From assembly GCA_963082975.1 (NCBI GenBank), contig OY720344.1:13999580-14063579 (forward strand): a stretch of DNA of 64,000 nucleotides. Direction: 5' to 3'. Position 1 is the first letter of the stretch. Every line of letters begins with the position of its first letter. The stretch comes from Labia minor. Its lineage: Eukaryota > Arthropoda > Insecta > Dermaptera > Spongiphoridae. The notes under the pieces are model-generated. The model searched no databases and was not told where the DNA came from. It worked only from the letters and a program-made list of their open reading frames with translations. Positions 12,708 through 24,189 of this stretch are shown piece after piece. A program made the translations under genes and the position numbers.

Positions 12708-13306
12708 TTTTTACCGAACGACGATAGTAAGGAAGGTATTGTTATCACACCAAATTTCACATATGGAGATTTTTACATATCTCCACTAATAATGAATTTT
12801 CTTAGCTGAAAAAAGTATTTTTAGCATGAAGTCTGTCCGTCCGTATAGATGTGTACAGCTTGAACGGCTCAACGGCTTGAACGGTTAATGCATCAGTATG
12901 ATGAATTGATCAACTTTTGGTGCAAATCCGGAAAACGGAAGTGGTGGTATTAGCGATCGACGATAGGAAGGGAAGGGTTATTTTCACACAAAATTTCACA
13001 TAAGGAGATTTTTTTTTACATATCTTCACGAATCATGCACTTTGTATTGGTTTTATCCTTGGGAAAAATCATATTCGTTAGTTTTTATATGACGTCACCC
13101 AGCCCTTCATGGCGTCACAACCAGCGCCTCCTTATATATTATAAATAAAATAAAATTAAAAATATTTATGTTATATCCATTTCTGTTTTTTACTGCATTA
13201 ATAGATACATTTAAATTATTTGAAATTGTTTCTGTAGCTGGAAATTAATTTATTTCAAACCGTCGGTCGGTACTGTGGCTGGCCACAGGTCAACTTATTT
13301 TTAAAC
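12708..13306 (+). mobile_element. HINE-like family Y, copy 2 (near full length)
   Basis: It starts TTTTTACCGAACGACGATAG at 12708. The GTCTGTCCGTCCGTATAGA tract near 12831 is followed by GATGAATTGATCAACTTTTG. The inverted 5' motif CCGTCGGTCGGTA lies at 13259-13272, directly before a strong hairpin CTGTGG/CCACAG (13274-13289) and GTCAACTTATTTTT. The core is partly rearranged: AACGGCTCAACGGCTTGAACGG replaces the usual GATTTTGATGAAATTTGG stretch. Same family as 1021 and 50390. Confidence 0.7.
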
Positions 13307-13669
13307 ACTTTTGAACAAATATGAATACGAATGGGTTTGGATGAGATTAACAATTCGGCATATTCAAGTGGTTTTAGAGTTTTAGAATTAATTGTTCATT
13401 GTTCATTGATCAAAATAATAAAAAAAAAAAAAAAAATTAAAATGTTTTGGTAAACGATTAAAATCCCTATCTATATTATATTATATCAAATTTTTTTTAC
13501 ATTTTTAATTTAGTGATTATAAATAATATACTTTTTATTCATATAGTTATCTATTTATTGTTTAAGATTATTATTATTATTATTATTTTATATTTAAAAT
13601 ATTTAAATAATTAAAAATTTAACTGAACTAGTTGAGGTTTTTGTTTTAATTTGTCTTGTCAATGCAATG

Positions 13670-14100
13670 CCTGTTGATGTTTTTCCTTTTGGCTATTGAT
13701 TTGGCACCGACAGGACACAGAGAAAGGGCGGAGAGACAAGTCTGGTGAATTCCGGTAACTCTGTGTTAACAGGGTGTGTGCACATCACTAGAAGAGAGCA
13801 AGCCATCCTGTTCTCATTCTGACTCTCTCGCTCCATGTCCCTTTCATTCTCTCTTCTTGAACTTGAAGTGAAACTACGGTAAGCCACAGACACGTCAACA
13901 AAAACAGAGTCCAACAACTAACTGTAAAGAGCCAGCGGCTGTCTCAAGAACCAAAAGCAAATCAGCCAAGCAGAAAATATAACATTCCTCCTTTATTCTA
14001 TACACCCATTTATATCTCATATTGAAAGTTCTCATTGTAATGTGAAAATATGCATTTCCCTTTAATTCAACTAGAAAGGGAAATTCTTCATTTGCATTCT
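13670..14100. promoter_or_regulatory. Candidate non-coding regulatory island 6
   Basis: A balanced block. It holds a 74-codon minus-strand frame (13693-13917) rich in R, E and S, which resembles no family and is probably accidental. The sequence includes CTCTCTCGCTCC, a purine/pyrimidine-skewed segment, and an octamer ATTTGCAT at 14090-14097. The frame's composition is closer to coding than its surroundings, so an unrecognised exon cannot be excluded. DNA from 13307 to 13669 is A+T-rich with a (TTA)n run near 13567-13587. Confidence 0.2.
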
Positions 14101-14703
14101 CTACTTTTGAATTATATCTTTATATGAAATTAAATTTTATTCATTTTCATGATATATTCTATTTTAGAGTTTACCACAAGAATTTGCTTAGAAAATTCAA
14201 GGTATCCCGTGCAAGTTTAACATTAAAAACCATTAATTAAAGGAAATTTATTCAATTTGAACTGCTTATTATAATAATATACATATATTTATACATATGT
14301 ACACAGGTACAACAAGAATTATAAATAAAATAGTAAACTATAGTTTTCGACAATTATTATTAATGAAATAGTTAATTTACATAGAGAAATCGGTTATATT
14401 CAAAATTTATTTCCTAAATATTTAAATAGAGTGATCTAAATAAAAACATTTTATCGATTATGACAGATTTATAAATAAAATATTAAAAGTAAAAATAATG
14501 TTTTCTTTTTAGGTTTATTGCAATAAATCATAATTTTACAATTTTGATTACTTTATTATTCATTTAGGCTTAATAAAGAAACAAAAGCCAAATTCAGAAT
14601 TTCCGTTTATAAATATTAAAAATAATACCTAATTAAAATAGAAAATCATGTTCTGAAGTGATTCTATTTCATGAATACAAGGTTTTATAAAAAAAACATC
14701 TGG

Positions 14704-15213
14704 GAATGCGCAAGCTTGCATTGCCAAAACGAACTTAAGTTCGGATTAATTTAAGTTATAAATAAGTCAAGATTAAATATAAATATTATTGAATAAAATT
14801 ATTTATTTTAAATTTGTAGTATAAATTAAATTACAAAAAATGTTTATATTTACAAATGTATTTTATTATTTTAAAAACAAAACATTTTAAAAAACTTTAA
14901 CTTTGGACGCCATTCTGCCTATGTTCCTGAAGTGATATCAAAAAATAAAAAACACTTTACATTAATACTTTTCGATACACTATTCTCGAATCTGAAATCA
15001 GAATTTAAAATTTCGGATTTTTAAATATTAAAAATTTCAACTTTGGACGCCATTTTGACCATGTTCCCGAGGGGGTATCAAAAAATGAAAGGCACTTTAC
15101 ATACTACTTTTCGAAGCTCTTTCCGAATCTGAAGTCAGAATTTCAAAATTTTGAGTTTGATGTCGGACAGAACGACAGACTGAACGATTTTATAAACTCA
15201 CTTAAGTTCGTTG
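14704..15213 (-). mobile_element. HINE-like family Z, single copy with internal duplication
   Basis: Read on the minus strand it opens at about 15213 with AACGAACTTAAGT. The exact reverse complement of this 13-mer is at the far end (14728-14740 as seen on plus). Immediately beyond lies a terminal hairpin AATGC/GCATT (14705-14722). Close to the 5' end is a GTC-rich stretch (GTCTGTCGTTCTGTCC on minus). The interior is a direct duplication of about 140 bp: both units contain CTTTGGACGCCATT, at 14901 and 15041. No coding capacity. Families X and Y share this plan but not this sequence. Confidence 0.6.
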
Positions 15214-15216
15214 AAA

Positions 15217-16180
15217 ATAATCAAAATGTAAATAATCTAATTAGTTTAATAGTGAATTGTAAATATCAAGGTATTCATTCATTAGTTGAAAGAAAATTAA
15301 ATTTTGAGCCTTCTCCTCTTAAAAAAAAAATTATAATCTTTTTTTAACAAAATTTTATTTAATTTTAGAACAATCATCCTCATATACAAACAAACAAGGA
15401 TAATAATTGTCAAAATATCAAAAATAAACTTTTGAAAACTTAAAAAAATAATAAATTCGTCGGTTTATTATTATGATTTATTTTGGTTAATTTGTACTCA
15501 GAAAGTAATTATTTACAAATGAAATATATAAGCGAATAAATTTGAATTTATATTAAATGAAATAACAAATATATTGATTATTTACTTTTTACAATTGAAA
15601 TTGAAACATTCAATCAGTGGAATCGAAAGAATTATTAATAAAATCTTTATTAAACGCTTTTAAATGTTTGAATTTAATATAATTTATATAATAATAATAA
15701 TAATAATAATGATGTTGTATAATTATTATAATACCTATATTATACCAATGATATTTCTTCATGATTTGAATTATTCTCCTCCCATTGACCCTCAGTCGAT
15801 AATTAAATAATTTGCATTAATATATAATTATTTAAAATGAAGGGAAATTATAATTATACCCATTAGAATTTGAAATTAGCATGGATTTCCATTGTTTTTT
15901 TTTCTCTCTCTTAAAACATAACAAAAAAAAAAAAAAAAAATTTGGTTCGATCGATGAATATAAACACTTTATTAAATTTTCTATTCTATTATTAATTTAA
16001 ACTGGCAATAGGAGAAATCCTTATAAAATGTTGTTCGTTCAAAACTCTTAAAAAAAAAACTTCTTTTGTTTTCTTTTTTTTTTATTTTGAATTTAAAAAC
16101 GATAAAATGTGATATATTGAATTAAAGGGGAGGCACTCGAGAAAAAAGAGAGGTATTTAGCCAGCTTCAATAAACAAAAT
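15217..16180. other. A+T-rich intergenic DNA with (AAT)n
   Basis: An (AAT)n tract lies at about 15691-15710, with poly-A/T runs near 15925 and 16070. Nothing else was recognised. Confidence 0.6.
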
Positions 16181-16567
16181 TTAAATAAAAAATAGATTCA
16201 GAACGGAAAGCCGTTCAATCGCGTTGCTTAAGAACATGTCGAGGGTGGGGATGAAAGAGAGAGAGAGATAAAAAAAAATAAACTTCACAAGGAAATACGA
16301 TGGCTTCAATTTACCAAGAGAGAAGAAAAGAAGACAGATTGGAAATGAAAGAGGAAATGTTCTTATGTTCGTCGAACAAGCGCAGTGCCTCCACCGAGAA
16401 TGACATTTCTTCTGGAGATGTGTAGAGGGTGTGTTTGACAACACTCGCCTCCCGGAATGCCCGAAACCAAAAACAAGATAGATAATGGGTGTCAATGATT
16501 GTTTTGCGCCAATCGACAAATAATCCCCATCTTTATGAATTATTTTACATATCATCAAATACATCAA
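16181..16567 (-). other. Balanced island with the window's longest open frame (128 codons), probably non-coding
   Basis: A minus-strand frame of 128 codons covers a balanced block that includes a GA tract at 16256-16268. The translation is rich in F, L, S and I, with no recognisable domain, and its C-terminal half reads through the purine tract as F/Y/L/S. There is no partner frame, splice context or family resemblance that supports a gene. I treat it as a candidate regulatory island (7) in which the long frame is chance. An unknown small protein remains possible. Confidence 0.2.
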
Positions 16568-16667
16568 ACCAATAAATTATGTATATTCTGATAAAGGCAA
16601 AGGGATTTTATTTGACATTTCTTCAAATTCTCTTTTTATTTGATAAAACAGGAAATATGAAATTAAA

Positions 16668-18128
16668 TACAGAAACAATTTCAAATAATTTAAATGTATC
16701 TATTAATGCAATAAAAAACAGATATGGATAGAACAGACATATTTTTAATTTCATTTTATTTATAATATATAAGTAGGAGCTGGGTGTGACGTCATGAAGG
16801 GCTGGGTGAAGTGATATAATTTTAAATTAAGAAAAAACTAATGAAGATGATTTTCCCGAGGATAAAATCAATACCAAGTGCATGATTTGTGGAGATATGT
16901 AAAAATATAAGTTATGTCATCCTAATGACATACGCAGATCGTTCCCACACTGGACTCTCTAGCCATATGAGCATCTGGAAAATAGATTAAACCTTAGCAA
17001 GTTAGTAGAAAGGAGAACGATCCCACAGGGATTATGTTACAACCATTTGACCACCACGCGAAGGATAAACAGACATTCACAGGACCATCCAAGCCATCTG
17101 GACCCTTAGCCCATCATCGCTTGATAAGATAAACAAATTCCCCCAAGCGAGATAACCTAGACATTCCTATGAGGCCATCTGGTCCCTGCGAAGTCGGATA
17201 CTTTCTCACACACTTTCCCACACATGGCTAAACGCATTACTAATACTAATGCTTTAGACCCCTTTAAATATCAACTTCTTGCTCAACTCGAGTCAGTTGA
17301 AGTGTCATCGACGCCGTGTCCACGTCACTTTGATCACGGTTTCATCAACATCAAATTGACCCTCAACTCCGGCTAATTTCCAGTATTTAGTCGTTAAACC
17401 AACAAACGGCTCACTCCCAATCTCATCGGCGCATAATCTCTTCTAACCCTCGTTCGTGTCTGATCCTACTAGTGTCTGGTGGTTCCGAGGTGAAATTCCT
17501 CGTCTAGAGGTGAATAGGTATCGTAATCGCGATACACTGGTAATAGCCGCCTACCAGAGTTCACACTCCTCCTGATAGACCATTGTGGTTAAGTCTATCA
17601 ACCTCCCAAAGCGGGTCGACATGTTAGTGTAGCCAGACATCAAAACGAACAACTCCCCAATCCCCCATTCGTATATTTGCTTCTACAAATACTTTATTGC
17701 AAATAATTATAATACAATTTATATCAATGGTATAATTAATGCAAATAAAGAAAATTATAAATAATAATTTTGTACTGTACTTTTAAACCGTTTCCTGTGT
17801 CCCAACCCTTAGATAAAATAAATTTGATAACAAACATTTAACATCAATACATTCCTCCTTTCAATTCTATCTGAAACTGAGCCATCCAGGTGGAGGATGT
17901 AACTTATATGCACCAAAAATACTGATGCATTAAGTAAATATACCAAATTTCATCAAAATCCGTTGAGCCGTTCAAGCTGTACACATCTATCTATACGGAC
18001 GGACAGACCGACGGACAGAAATTCTTTTTTCTGTTAAGAAAATGCATGATTCGTGTAGATATGTAAAAATCTCCACATGTGAAATTTGGTGTGAAAATAC
18101 CTCCCTTACTATCGTCGGTCGGTAAAAA
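16668..18128 (-). mobile_element. HINE-like family Y, copy 4, split by a 1-kb insertion
   Basis: Family Y sequence runs from 16668 to about 16905 and resumes from about 17909 to 18128, where it ends CGTCGGTCGGTAAAAA (its 5' end, minus orientation). The 3' terminal hairpin is missing, so the 3' end is truncated by roughly 60 bp. About 100 bp of the family are also absent around the insertion point. The insertion at 16906-17908 is therefore younger than this copy. Confidence 0.7.
16906..17908. mobile_element. Unclassified 1,003-bp insertion with 9-bp terminal inverted repeats
   Basis: The ends are TATAAGTTA (16906-16914) and TAACTTATA (17900-17908), followed inward by CATCC on both arms with a 3-bp offset. 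Just inside the left end is a hairpin TATGTCAT/ATGACATA (16913-16932). The interior, except for its A+T-rich last fifth, is much more G+C-rich than the surroundings and has no long open frame. It could be a non-autonomous DNA transposon or, because of its length and composition, a solo LTR. No clean target duplication is visible, so I leave it unclassified. Confidence 0.5.
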
Positions 18129-18432
18129 TATCTCTAAATATATGATGGAATTATTTTAAAGATGAACTGTGTTTTCCATTATCATCAATGAATACTACAT
18201 CTTAGAAAACTTTCCTTCATATAATTTTATCAAAATAATATGTGGGAAATTATTATATGAGCTTTTTAATTTATACAAATTAATATTAAATTAATATTTT
18301 TTATCATTTAAGTAAATTGAAGTGAAGTGACAAATATATGCATATTCTTAGGTATATGGGATGATGATGATAAGCATATTGGTAAAACGTATAGATTGTA
18401 TTTAGTGAAAAATAGCTTTATAATACCAGGAC

Positions 18433-18720
18433 AGGTCAATAAGTCCGTAACTTTTTAATGAAATAAAGGTTTTTGGATAAAAAATTCTTTACAATTCGTC
18501 CAACGTTTCTCCAATTTTTTTATCCCATACAAAAAATAAGATTTGTTGAGGGCATCAAAATAGATATTTCTTTGTGAGATGATTTCATCGTTGAAGTCAA
18601 ATATCTTTTTGTCTAGCCATTTCTTCAGGTTTGGAAACAAGAAATAGTCACTCGGGGCTAAATCCGTAGAATAGTGCGGATGAGGCGCGGAGCAATCCGA
18701 ATCCCAATTCATGGATTTTC
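18433..18720 (-). mobile_element. Mariner transposase C-terminal fragment
   Basis: An 85-codon minus-strand frame (18455-18712) reads YSTDLAPSDYFLFPNLKKWL, the third catalytic aspartate block of a D,D34D mariner transposase. It continues with the usual C-terminus through IKKLEKRWTNC. The TIR-like sequence AGGTCAATAAGTCCGTAAC at 18433-18451 marks the 3' end. Everything upstream of the third aspartate is absent or unrecognisable, although balanced sequence runs on to about 18960. Dead fragment, different from the other mariners here. Confidence 0.8.
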
Positions 18721-18959
18721 ACTTGATTCCATTCTTCTTCAATCCCGAGGTAGTCTGCTATTAATGGATGTCAAACAAAAACCAAAAGTCCCAGCTGGTT
18801 CAAATTTCAACAGGAGTCAGCAAATATTTTCCTGCATGACCAGTGTTGCCATTTCATTTAAGAATTGGGAAATTCAAAAAGTCACTGAATTATTGACCTT
18901 CCCTCGTACATATATTTATTTTTGTTAATGACCATTGGATTGGCTCAGTCTATGTATAA

Positions 18960-19740
18960 ATTTCATAAAAAAAAATCAATTTTATTATTATTATTATTAT
19001 ATTTAACCTTTCAATTTCTATTTCACAACGACTGAGCACACATCTGGTGTATTTATGGCTTAAAAAACTATTAAAATTAAAAACAAAATTTAAATAATGG
19101 AAAATATTTACCAAATTTTATATTATATTATTATATTTCATTATATTATTCCAAAAATGAATATATAAGTTTATTATAAGATATATACAATTATTTTAAA
19201 GAAAAAAAATAAAATTATTATATACAAACTAAATTAATTAAAAAATTAAAACTTTAGATTGAACATTTAGATTTAAGGAAATTTCGATACATATTATTCT
19301 CCAATTATAATAAAAAAGGTATACACATTTATATTAAGACTCTAAATTTAATAATTAATAATTAATTGTTCAATATATGATATAAAATTTAGAGAAAATT
19401 TCATTATTTCATTTGAATTTAATACATTGAACTTGCAGTTGACTTTATAATACAATAGTAGTACTATATACTATATACATATCTATTTAATAAAATATAA
19501 TAAGTGACATATGAGGACCATTTTAAATAATCTGAAATGAAACTGGACTTTTATTTGAATATATATATATATATATATCTGACTAAACAAATGAAATAAA
19601 TAAAAGCCGCTGTTATTTCATTCACTTTCGAGAATCCAAGAAATATAAAACTTGAATTTTCTTCATCATTGAATATTTATTTAACATTCTAATTACAAAG
19701 TTCTCCATCCGTTGTTATACTCTTTGAAAGTTTATTAATT
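18960..19740. other. A+T-rich intergenic DNA
   Basis: A (TTA)n run lies at 18983-19000 and an (AT)n tract at about 19559-19580. Nothing else recognised. Confidence 0.6.
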
Positions 19741-19744
19741 TGAA

Positions 19745-20345
19745 TGAATTAGAGAGAGAAAGTGTCTAAGCTTAAGAGAGAGAGAGAGAGAGAGAGAGTT
19801 TGTACTAGAAGGCTTATTGCGGCTGGGTTATGGCTGAATGCAATAACGAGAGATGCAAATAGCAACGTCCCGCCGCGGCAGCGAATGCAAATCGCTCATT
19901 GTCCTCCCACTCATCCTCTTGTTGAAACAGTGTTCGGGGATGGGACGAGCTCCCCTCCCCCTCCCTTGTCAATACAAGCCGTCGCAATGGGTTAATCCGC
20001 CCTTTGGGCCATTAGTCATAAACTCGATGGTGCATTGTCGTGGGTGAACCGCCCACCAGCCAGCGCCATCCACCGGTCAGGTCTTTTCAAGAACAATGAA
20101 TTAATTACTCCTGGTCAAGATGCATCATTTGCACTAATGAATATCATTCTATACCCAAATGGATTTAGTTAAAACGGTCAAAATCAAAGGCGGATTTAAT
20201 TAGGCCGGATTAGAATCACAATACAATTTGGCTGACAAGGTCAAAATGCGTTTCCTTCTAATGACACTAATTCGTTAGGGAAGCTAATTTGGGCATCAAA
20301 AGATCTCTTATCATTGTTACAAGAATTAATTCAACTTAATTATCT
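19745..20345. promoter_or_regulatory. Best candidate enhancer: 600-bp island with clustered developmental factor sites
   Basis: A (GA)n tract at 19779-19798 leads into the most balanced 500 bp of the window. Consensus sites seen are POU octamers ATGCAAAT at 19853-19860 and 19885-19892, a SOX core CATTGT at 19897-19902, a TCF-type ATCAAAGG at 20183-20190, an Otx-type GGATTA at 20207-20212, a GATA site CTTATC at 20307-20312 overlapping a second SOX core CATTGTT, and several TAATTA or CTAATTT homeodomain cores. A Gli/Ci-like CCGCCCACC lies near 20050. Overlapping open frames at 19762-20047 have no family resemblance and translate low-complexity G+C-rich sequence. Site calls are by eye; function is inferred. 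Confidence 0.4.
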
Positions 20346-20475
20346 ACAAAATCCCTAAATTTTAAGTAACCATCTTGAAAACCAAGATATTTTAGCAATT
20401 CATCAATTAATTATCTATATAAAAGACATAATCATTCATTCAATTCGTAATTCCGTAACCATTCGTTGCTATGGA

Positions 20476-20513
<38 letters not shown>

Positions 20514-20763
20514 AAATTGGAGGTGGAGTGTTCAGGATCAGCCATGATTAGTATGGTGTATATGGGTGTGTGTGGATGGATATTAGGTCGTAATTAATTA
20601 ATCAACTAGGTAGGAAATAGAAGAGAGTATTTAATTCCCTTTCTATTAATTATACAAGTGAAATAAGAAATGTTATAAGAAGGTGGATATGAATTCGTAG
20701 AAGAATAAGCCGTTCGGGGAGTCATACAGAAATAACATTGGAAAGCCCCAATTAAAAATAAGC
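20346..20763. repeat. (AT)n tract and mixed intergenic DNA
   Basis: (AT)n lies at 20479-20511. The following 20520-20760 is moderately balanced (GGTGTGTGTGGATGG, TCGTAATTAATTAATC, GCCGTTCGGGGAGTC) without a frame. It may be the edge of the preceding island. Confidence 0.6.
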
Positions 20764-21409
20764 TGGAGTGTCTCCACTCGACTATCTCGCAATTTGAATT
20801 GGATTAAATAACATAATATATTATATTTAAATTAAATTTAATTAATTATAAATTATAAATAATAAATATTAAACCAGCGCATGTTTGGCTTTTTATTGAT
20901 GGCACTATCACACGTGTTGGCGCGTGAGATTTGCAGTGTTAAAAAATTAATTCTGGTACTTTCAGCGATTCAATCAAGCTGAAATTCTATATATAGCAGT
21001 TTTATACAATGTTTAATCATGTGAAAAATTATCAAACATATATCTTTATTTTTACGGTCACTTTAGAGGAAAAAAAACCAAAACGTTGTGGTAATGACCC
21101 TCTTCCGGATGAGCTACATTTCTCAAAAGTTGATAGAAAACTATGAATTTTGAATAATGTCCATGTACCAAATTTCATCATTCTAGCTCAAACCGTTTTT
21201 GCGTAATCTTGGTTACATACATACACACACACACACACATACACACACACACACACACATACACACACACACACACATACACACACACAGACATTTTTCT
21301 CAACCTTAGTGAAAATGATTCAGGAACCTTCAAAACGTATAAAAACATCAAAATCTCAACATCGAAAATTTTCGTGATCGCAATACTATCTCTTACGAGA
21401 TAGTAAAAA
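20764..21409 (-). mobile_element. HINE-like family X, copy 1 (full length, 646 bp)
   Basis: Read on the minus strand it starts at 21409 with TTTTTACTATCTCGTAA, whose CTATCTC pairs with the following GAGATAG. A GTRT microsatellite (plus-strand CA repeats, 21215-21290) follows, then the core GATGAAATTTGGTACATGGA. At the far end is the inverted 5' motif (ACTATCTCG at 20783-20791 on plus), directly next to a terminal hairpin GAGTG/CACTC (20768-20781). The open frames over the CA repeat are translated microsatellite. Copies: 29491, 39418 and 55891. Confidence 0.75.
21215..21290. repeat. (CA)n microsatellite with TACA interruptions
   Basis: CA/TACA repeat internal to family X. The same position is repeat-bearing in the copies at 29491 and 55891, so it is part of the element and not an independent microsatellite. 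Confidence 0.95.
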
Positions 21410-21534
21410 GATGCTTGATTAGAGGAAAAAACTTGCATTTAAACACCCACAAAATGGATATTCATAAAAATAAGCCAAAAATGTATGTCATGGATACCAC
21501 ACGAGCATCAGCCGATATATTAGTTAGTGAAAGT

Positions 21535-21715
21535 AAAATATGTCAATCTTAAACATAAACTTATCGACAATCAATAAGTGATCATTGGTATATGAAAAAT
21601 ATTGTTTTCAAAGAACTAGTCAATTAATTGCTGCACTCCACGATAAAATCATTTTAAACTGAAAATGCAAACACCGTTTGCAACGCGTTCAACTAGTTAA
21701 TTAATAATTTCTCTA
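21535..21715 (+). repeat. Dispersed repeat W, copy 1
   Basis: It contains AACTTATCGACAA, GAAAAATATTGTT, AATTAATTGCTG, CCACGATAAA and GCAAACACCGTTTGCAA. These occur in the same order at 54740-55003. The hairpin-like GCAAACACCGTTTGC is its most conserved part. Type of element unknown. Confidence 0.6.
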
Positions 21716-22454
21716 TCTTATGTGACATTTTTTTCATCATGTCGTGATTATATAATATCAATAAAATTCCTTAAGCTCTCGTTTCAATGTGAGTCATTTG
21801 AACCGATCTGATTCCAGATGTAAATCATTCAATTAAATCTAATCTTTCCAAAATTCCATTATTCTATTATTATGTCTGATAATCTCTTAATTTATTTTCT
21901 ATTCTATTCAAATACATATTAGTACTATAATTAAAATGAATTCTTACTTATGAATTTAATTTTAACATTGCATACAATCGATTTAGTAAGGATATTAAGA
22001 GGAACTGAATAACAAGAGAAAGAAAATTCTATTACTAGAATAATTCAAAATCAGATACTTACATATTATAGAATAATATTAAACTTCTTAGTATTTAGAT
22101 TAAATTTATTATCTATCTTATTATAAATAGAAAATGTCAAGAATTATATATTGGAATATGTTTTGACAGAACAATAGGGTCTGTTCATATATAGGAGCCA
22201 GTAAGTTAATACTCGTATATTGAATTTTTTTTCAACATTAAATCATTAAACTTTCGTATACTAATTAATCATAATTTTTTGATGACAACAAAAAAATAAA
22301 TTCATTAATAAATTAAAATATAATAGAAAATATTACTCCTTTTATTTGTGATCAATAAAACAAATTAAATTTCAATCTCTACTATCAAATCTGGGCAGAT
22401 ATTAAATTGATATTGATTTTAAACAATAATATTTTTTTTTTATTTCAATTTTTG
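21716..22454. other. A+T-rich intergenic DNA, nothing recognised
   Basis: No frame or repeat recognised. Confidence 0.6.
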
Positions 22455-22469
22455 AAATTAGTAATTATT

Positions 22470-22865
22470 ATTATTATTATTTGCGTCTGGACCATCTAGG
22501 ATCACGCAAAGCTCCCATATACAAGGGTAATGATGTCAAGTGTAGCCATATATGAATGTTCTTTAGGTGTTAACTTTTATTCTTCTTTTTGAGTGCTCGT
22601 AAAGATCCGGATCCTCCAGGTGACGGGTGGATTGGGTACCAACTGGAGTTATTCTCATCACGATCCATTGTTGCTTATGGTTGCTTGTTTTTGAGGTAGT
22701 CCTGTTGGTGCAAGGTTCTATAGAACCAGGGCTTGTCAGTTCCTGGAGCCAGAGGCAGCTGATGTTAAATTGAATTTATTAGAAAAATCCATTCTTGGTG
22801 AGAATCGAACGCCGACTTCTTGTGTAGAAGGTTGCCACGTTACACTCTCGGTCAAGCCACCTCCC
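22470..22865 (-). mobile_element. tRNA-derived SINE, complete, with exact 15-bp target duplication
   Basis: Identical flanks AAATTAGTAATTATT at 22455-22469 and 22866-22880. Read on minus from 22865, the head is tRNA-like: an A-box region TGGCTTGACCGAGAG close to the start and a B-box GTTCGATTC about 50 bases on. A tRNA-unrelated body follows. The 3' tail is (AAT)n, seen on plus as TTATTATTATTATT at 22467-22480. The exact duplication argues for a fairly recent insertion. The 65-codon plus-strand frame starting at 22770 is the antisense of the tRNA-like head and is not a gene. Confidence 0.85.
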
Positions 22866-22880
22866 AAATTAGTAATTATT

Positions 22881-24185
22881 TATTATATTGATCATTTAAA
22901 TCTCTATTTTATATATCTCTTAAGTTCTTTTAGTAATTTTTTTTTAAATATGTCATTTGTTGTATGAATTTATGGATTGAGAAGTGAACATAAAAAAGAA
23001 AGCTCAACTACTACATACATATATTACAAAAGAGTTTAGTGGAAAGTTCATGAACTTAGTAGAGTTTATTAGCGCTATAAAACGAGTTTATTAATTGAAC
23101 AATGAAATTTATACTTTGTAATATATAAAAATTGTAGACAAATTTAAGAGATAAAAAAATATTTTTTAATTGAATTCCCTCGATTAATAATTAATTAATA
23201 TAACATAATACATTAATATAGAACATTACTTACCTATCTCTTCAAGAATGGAATAATTTTTATTTCTAAATAAGTTATTTTAATTGGTTTACTTTTATTA
23301 TTATTATTATATTCTTATTTTTAAATTAATTATATCCATTTCTAGTATTTCAATTTGAAACAGAATATATAAATTATTTTAAAAATTTATAAAGCATGAA
23401 AATCTCTGTCTCTCGCCTTGCTAGATAAAATTAGTAAAGATCCTTTTTTCAAATGTCTAAATCTAGAAATCTTTAAGTTAATTCGTAGCCTTTTTCTTTT
23501 TATTATCTCGATCACTTTTTGTTGAGTATCTTCGTTTTGCAAATGTAAAAAAAGATAAATTTTGTTTTTATTGAACTCGTTATCAGTGAAAGAAGACATT
23601 AGAAAATTTCAATTTTGTATTACACTCACAATTAGTGTTATGAATCAACCAAAATTCAGACAAGTTTGAATGTTTGTTTTTTTTTTTTTTTGTCATTTTT
23701 ACTTTAAACTATTTAACGTAATTAACGTGAATAAATGTTTTTTTTTCATATATTAAATATATAAAGGTATTATATTATTGTATATTATTTTTCTGAAATC
23801 TTAATTGTTAATAATATTTAAAATGTATAGAAATATTCATAGATATGTAATTAAGGGAAATTCAAATTAGAAGACTGTTGAGTTATTTACCCTAACTAAT
23901 ATTATAATAGAAAGATTCCTGTAAAAATACAAGAAATGAAATATAAAATTATAACCTACACAGTTTACTTCACACAAATATTTTTATATAAATTGATTTT
24001 AACAAAAATTTTTAATAATAGTTAAAAAAAAATATAGAAAGATGTTATATATATTTATTATCTTATGCACAGTTATTGTCTTTTGAATTATCATTATTTA
24101 CACTTTAAGAATATAATTGAATAAATCGATGGGAGAGTGTTTTAAATAGTTCTTTGTTTTATTTCTGTGTAATAGTTTTTATTTA
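22881..24185. other. A+T-rich intergenic DNA
   Basis: The minus-strand 70-codon frame at 23387-23599 is K/R/L-rich and matches nothing I know. Poly-T at 23679-23691. No repeat recognised. Confidence 0.5.
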
Positions 24186-24189
24186 TTAC

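Noticed and set aside
18674-18928. 84-codon plus-strand frame
   Set aside because: Its start overlaps the mariner fragment on the other strand, and its translation has no family resemblance.
21178-21438. Open frames of 64 and 86 codons over CA repeats
   Set aside because: They are translated microsatellite inside family X; the same frames recur in other X copies because of the repeat.
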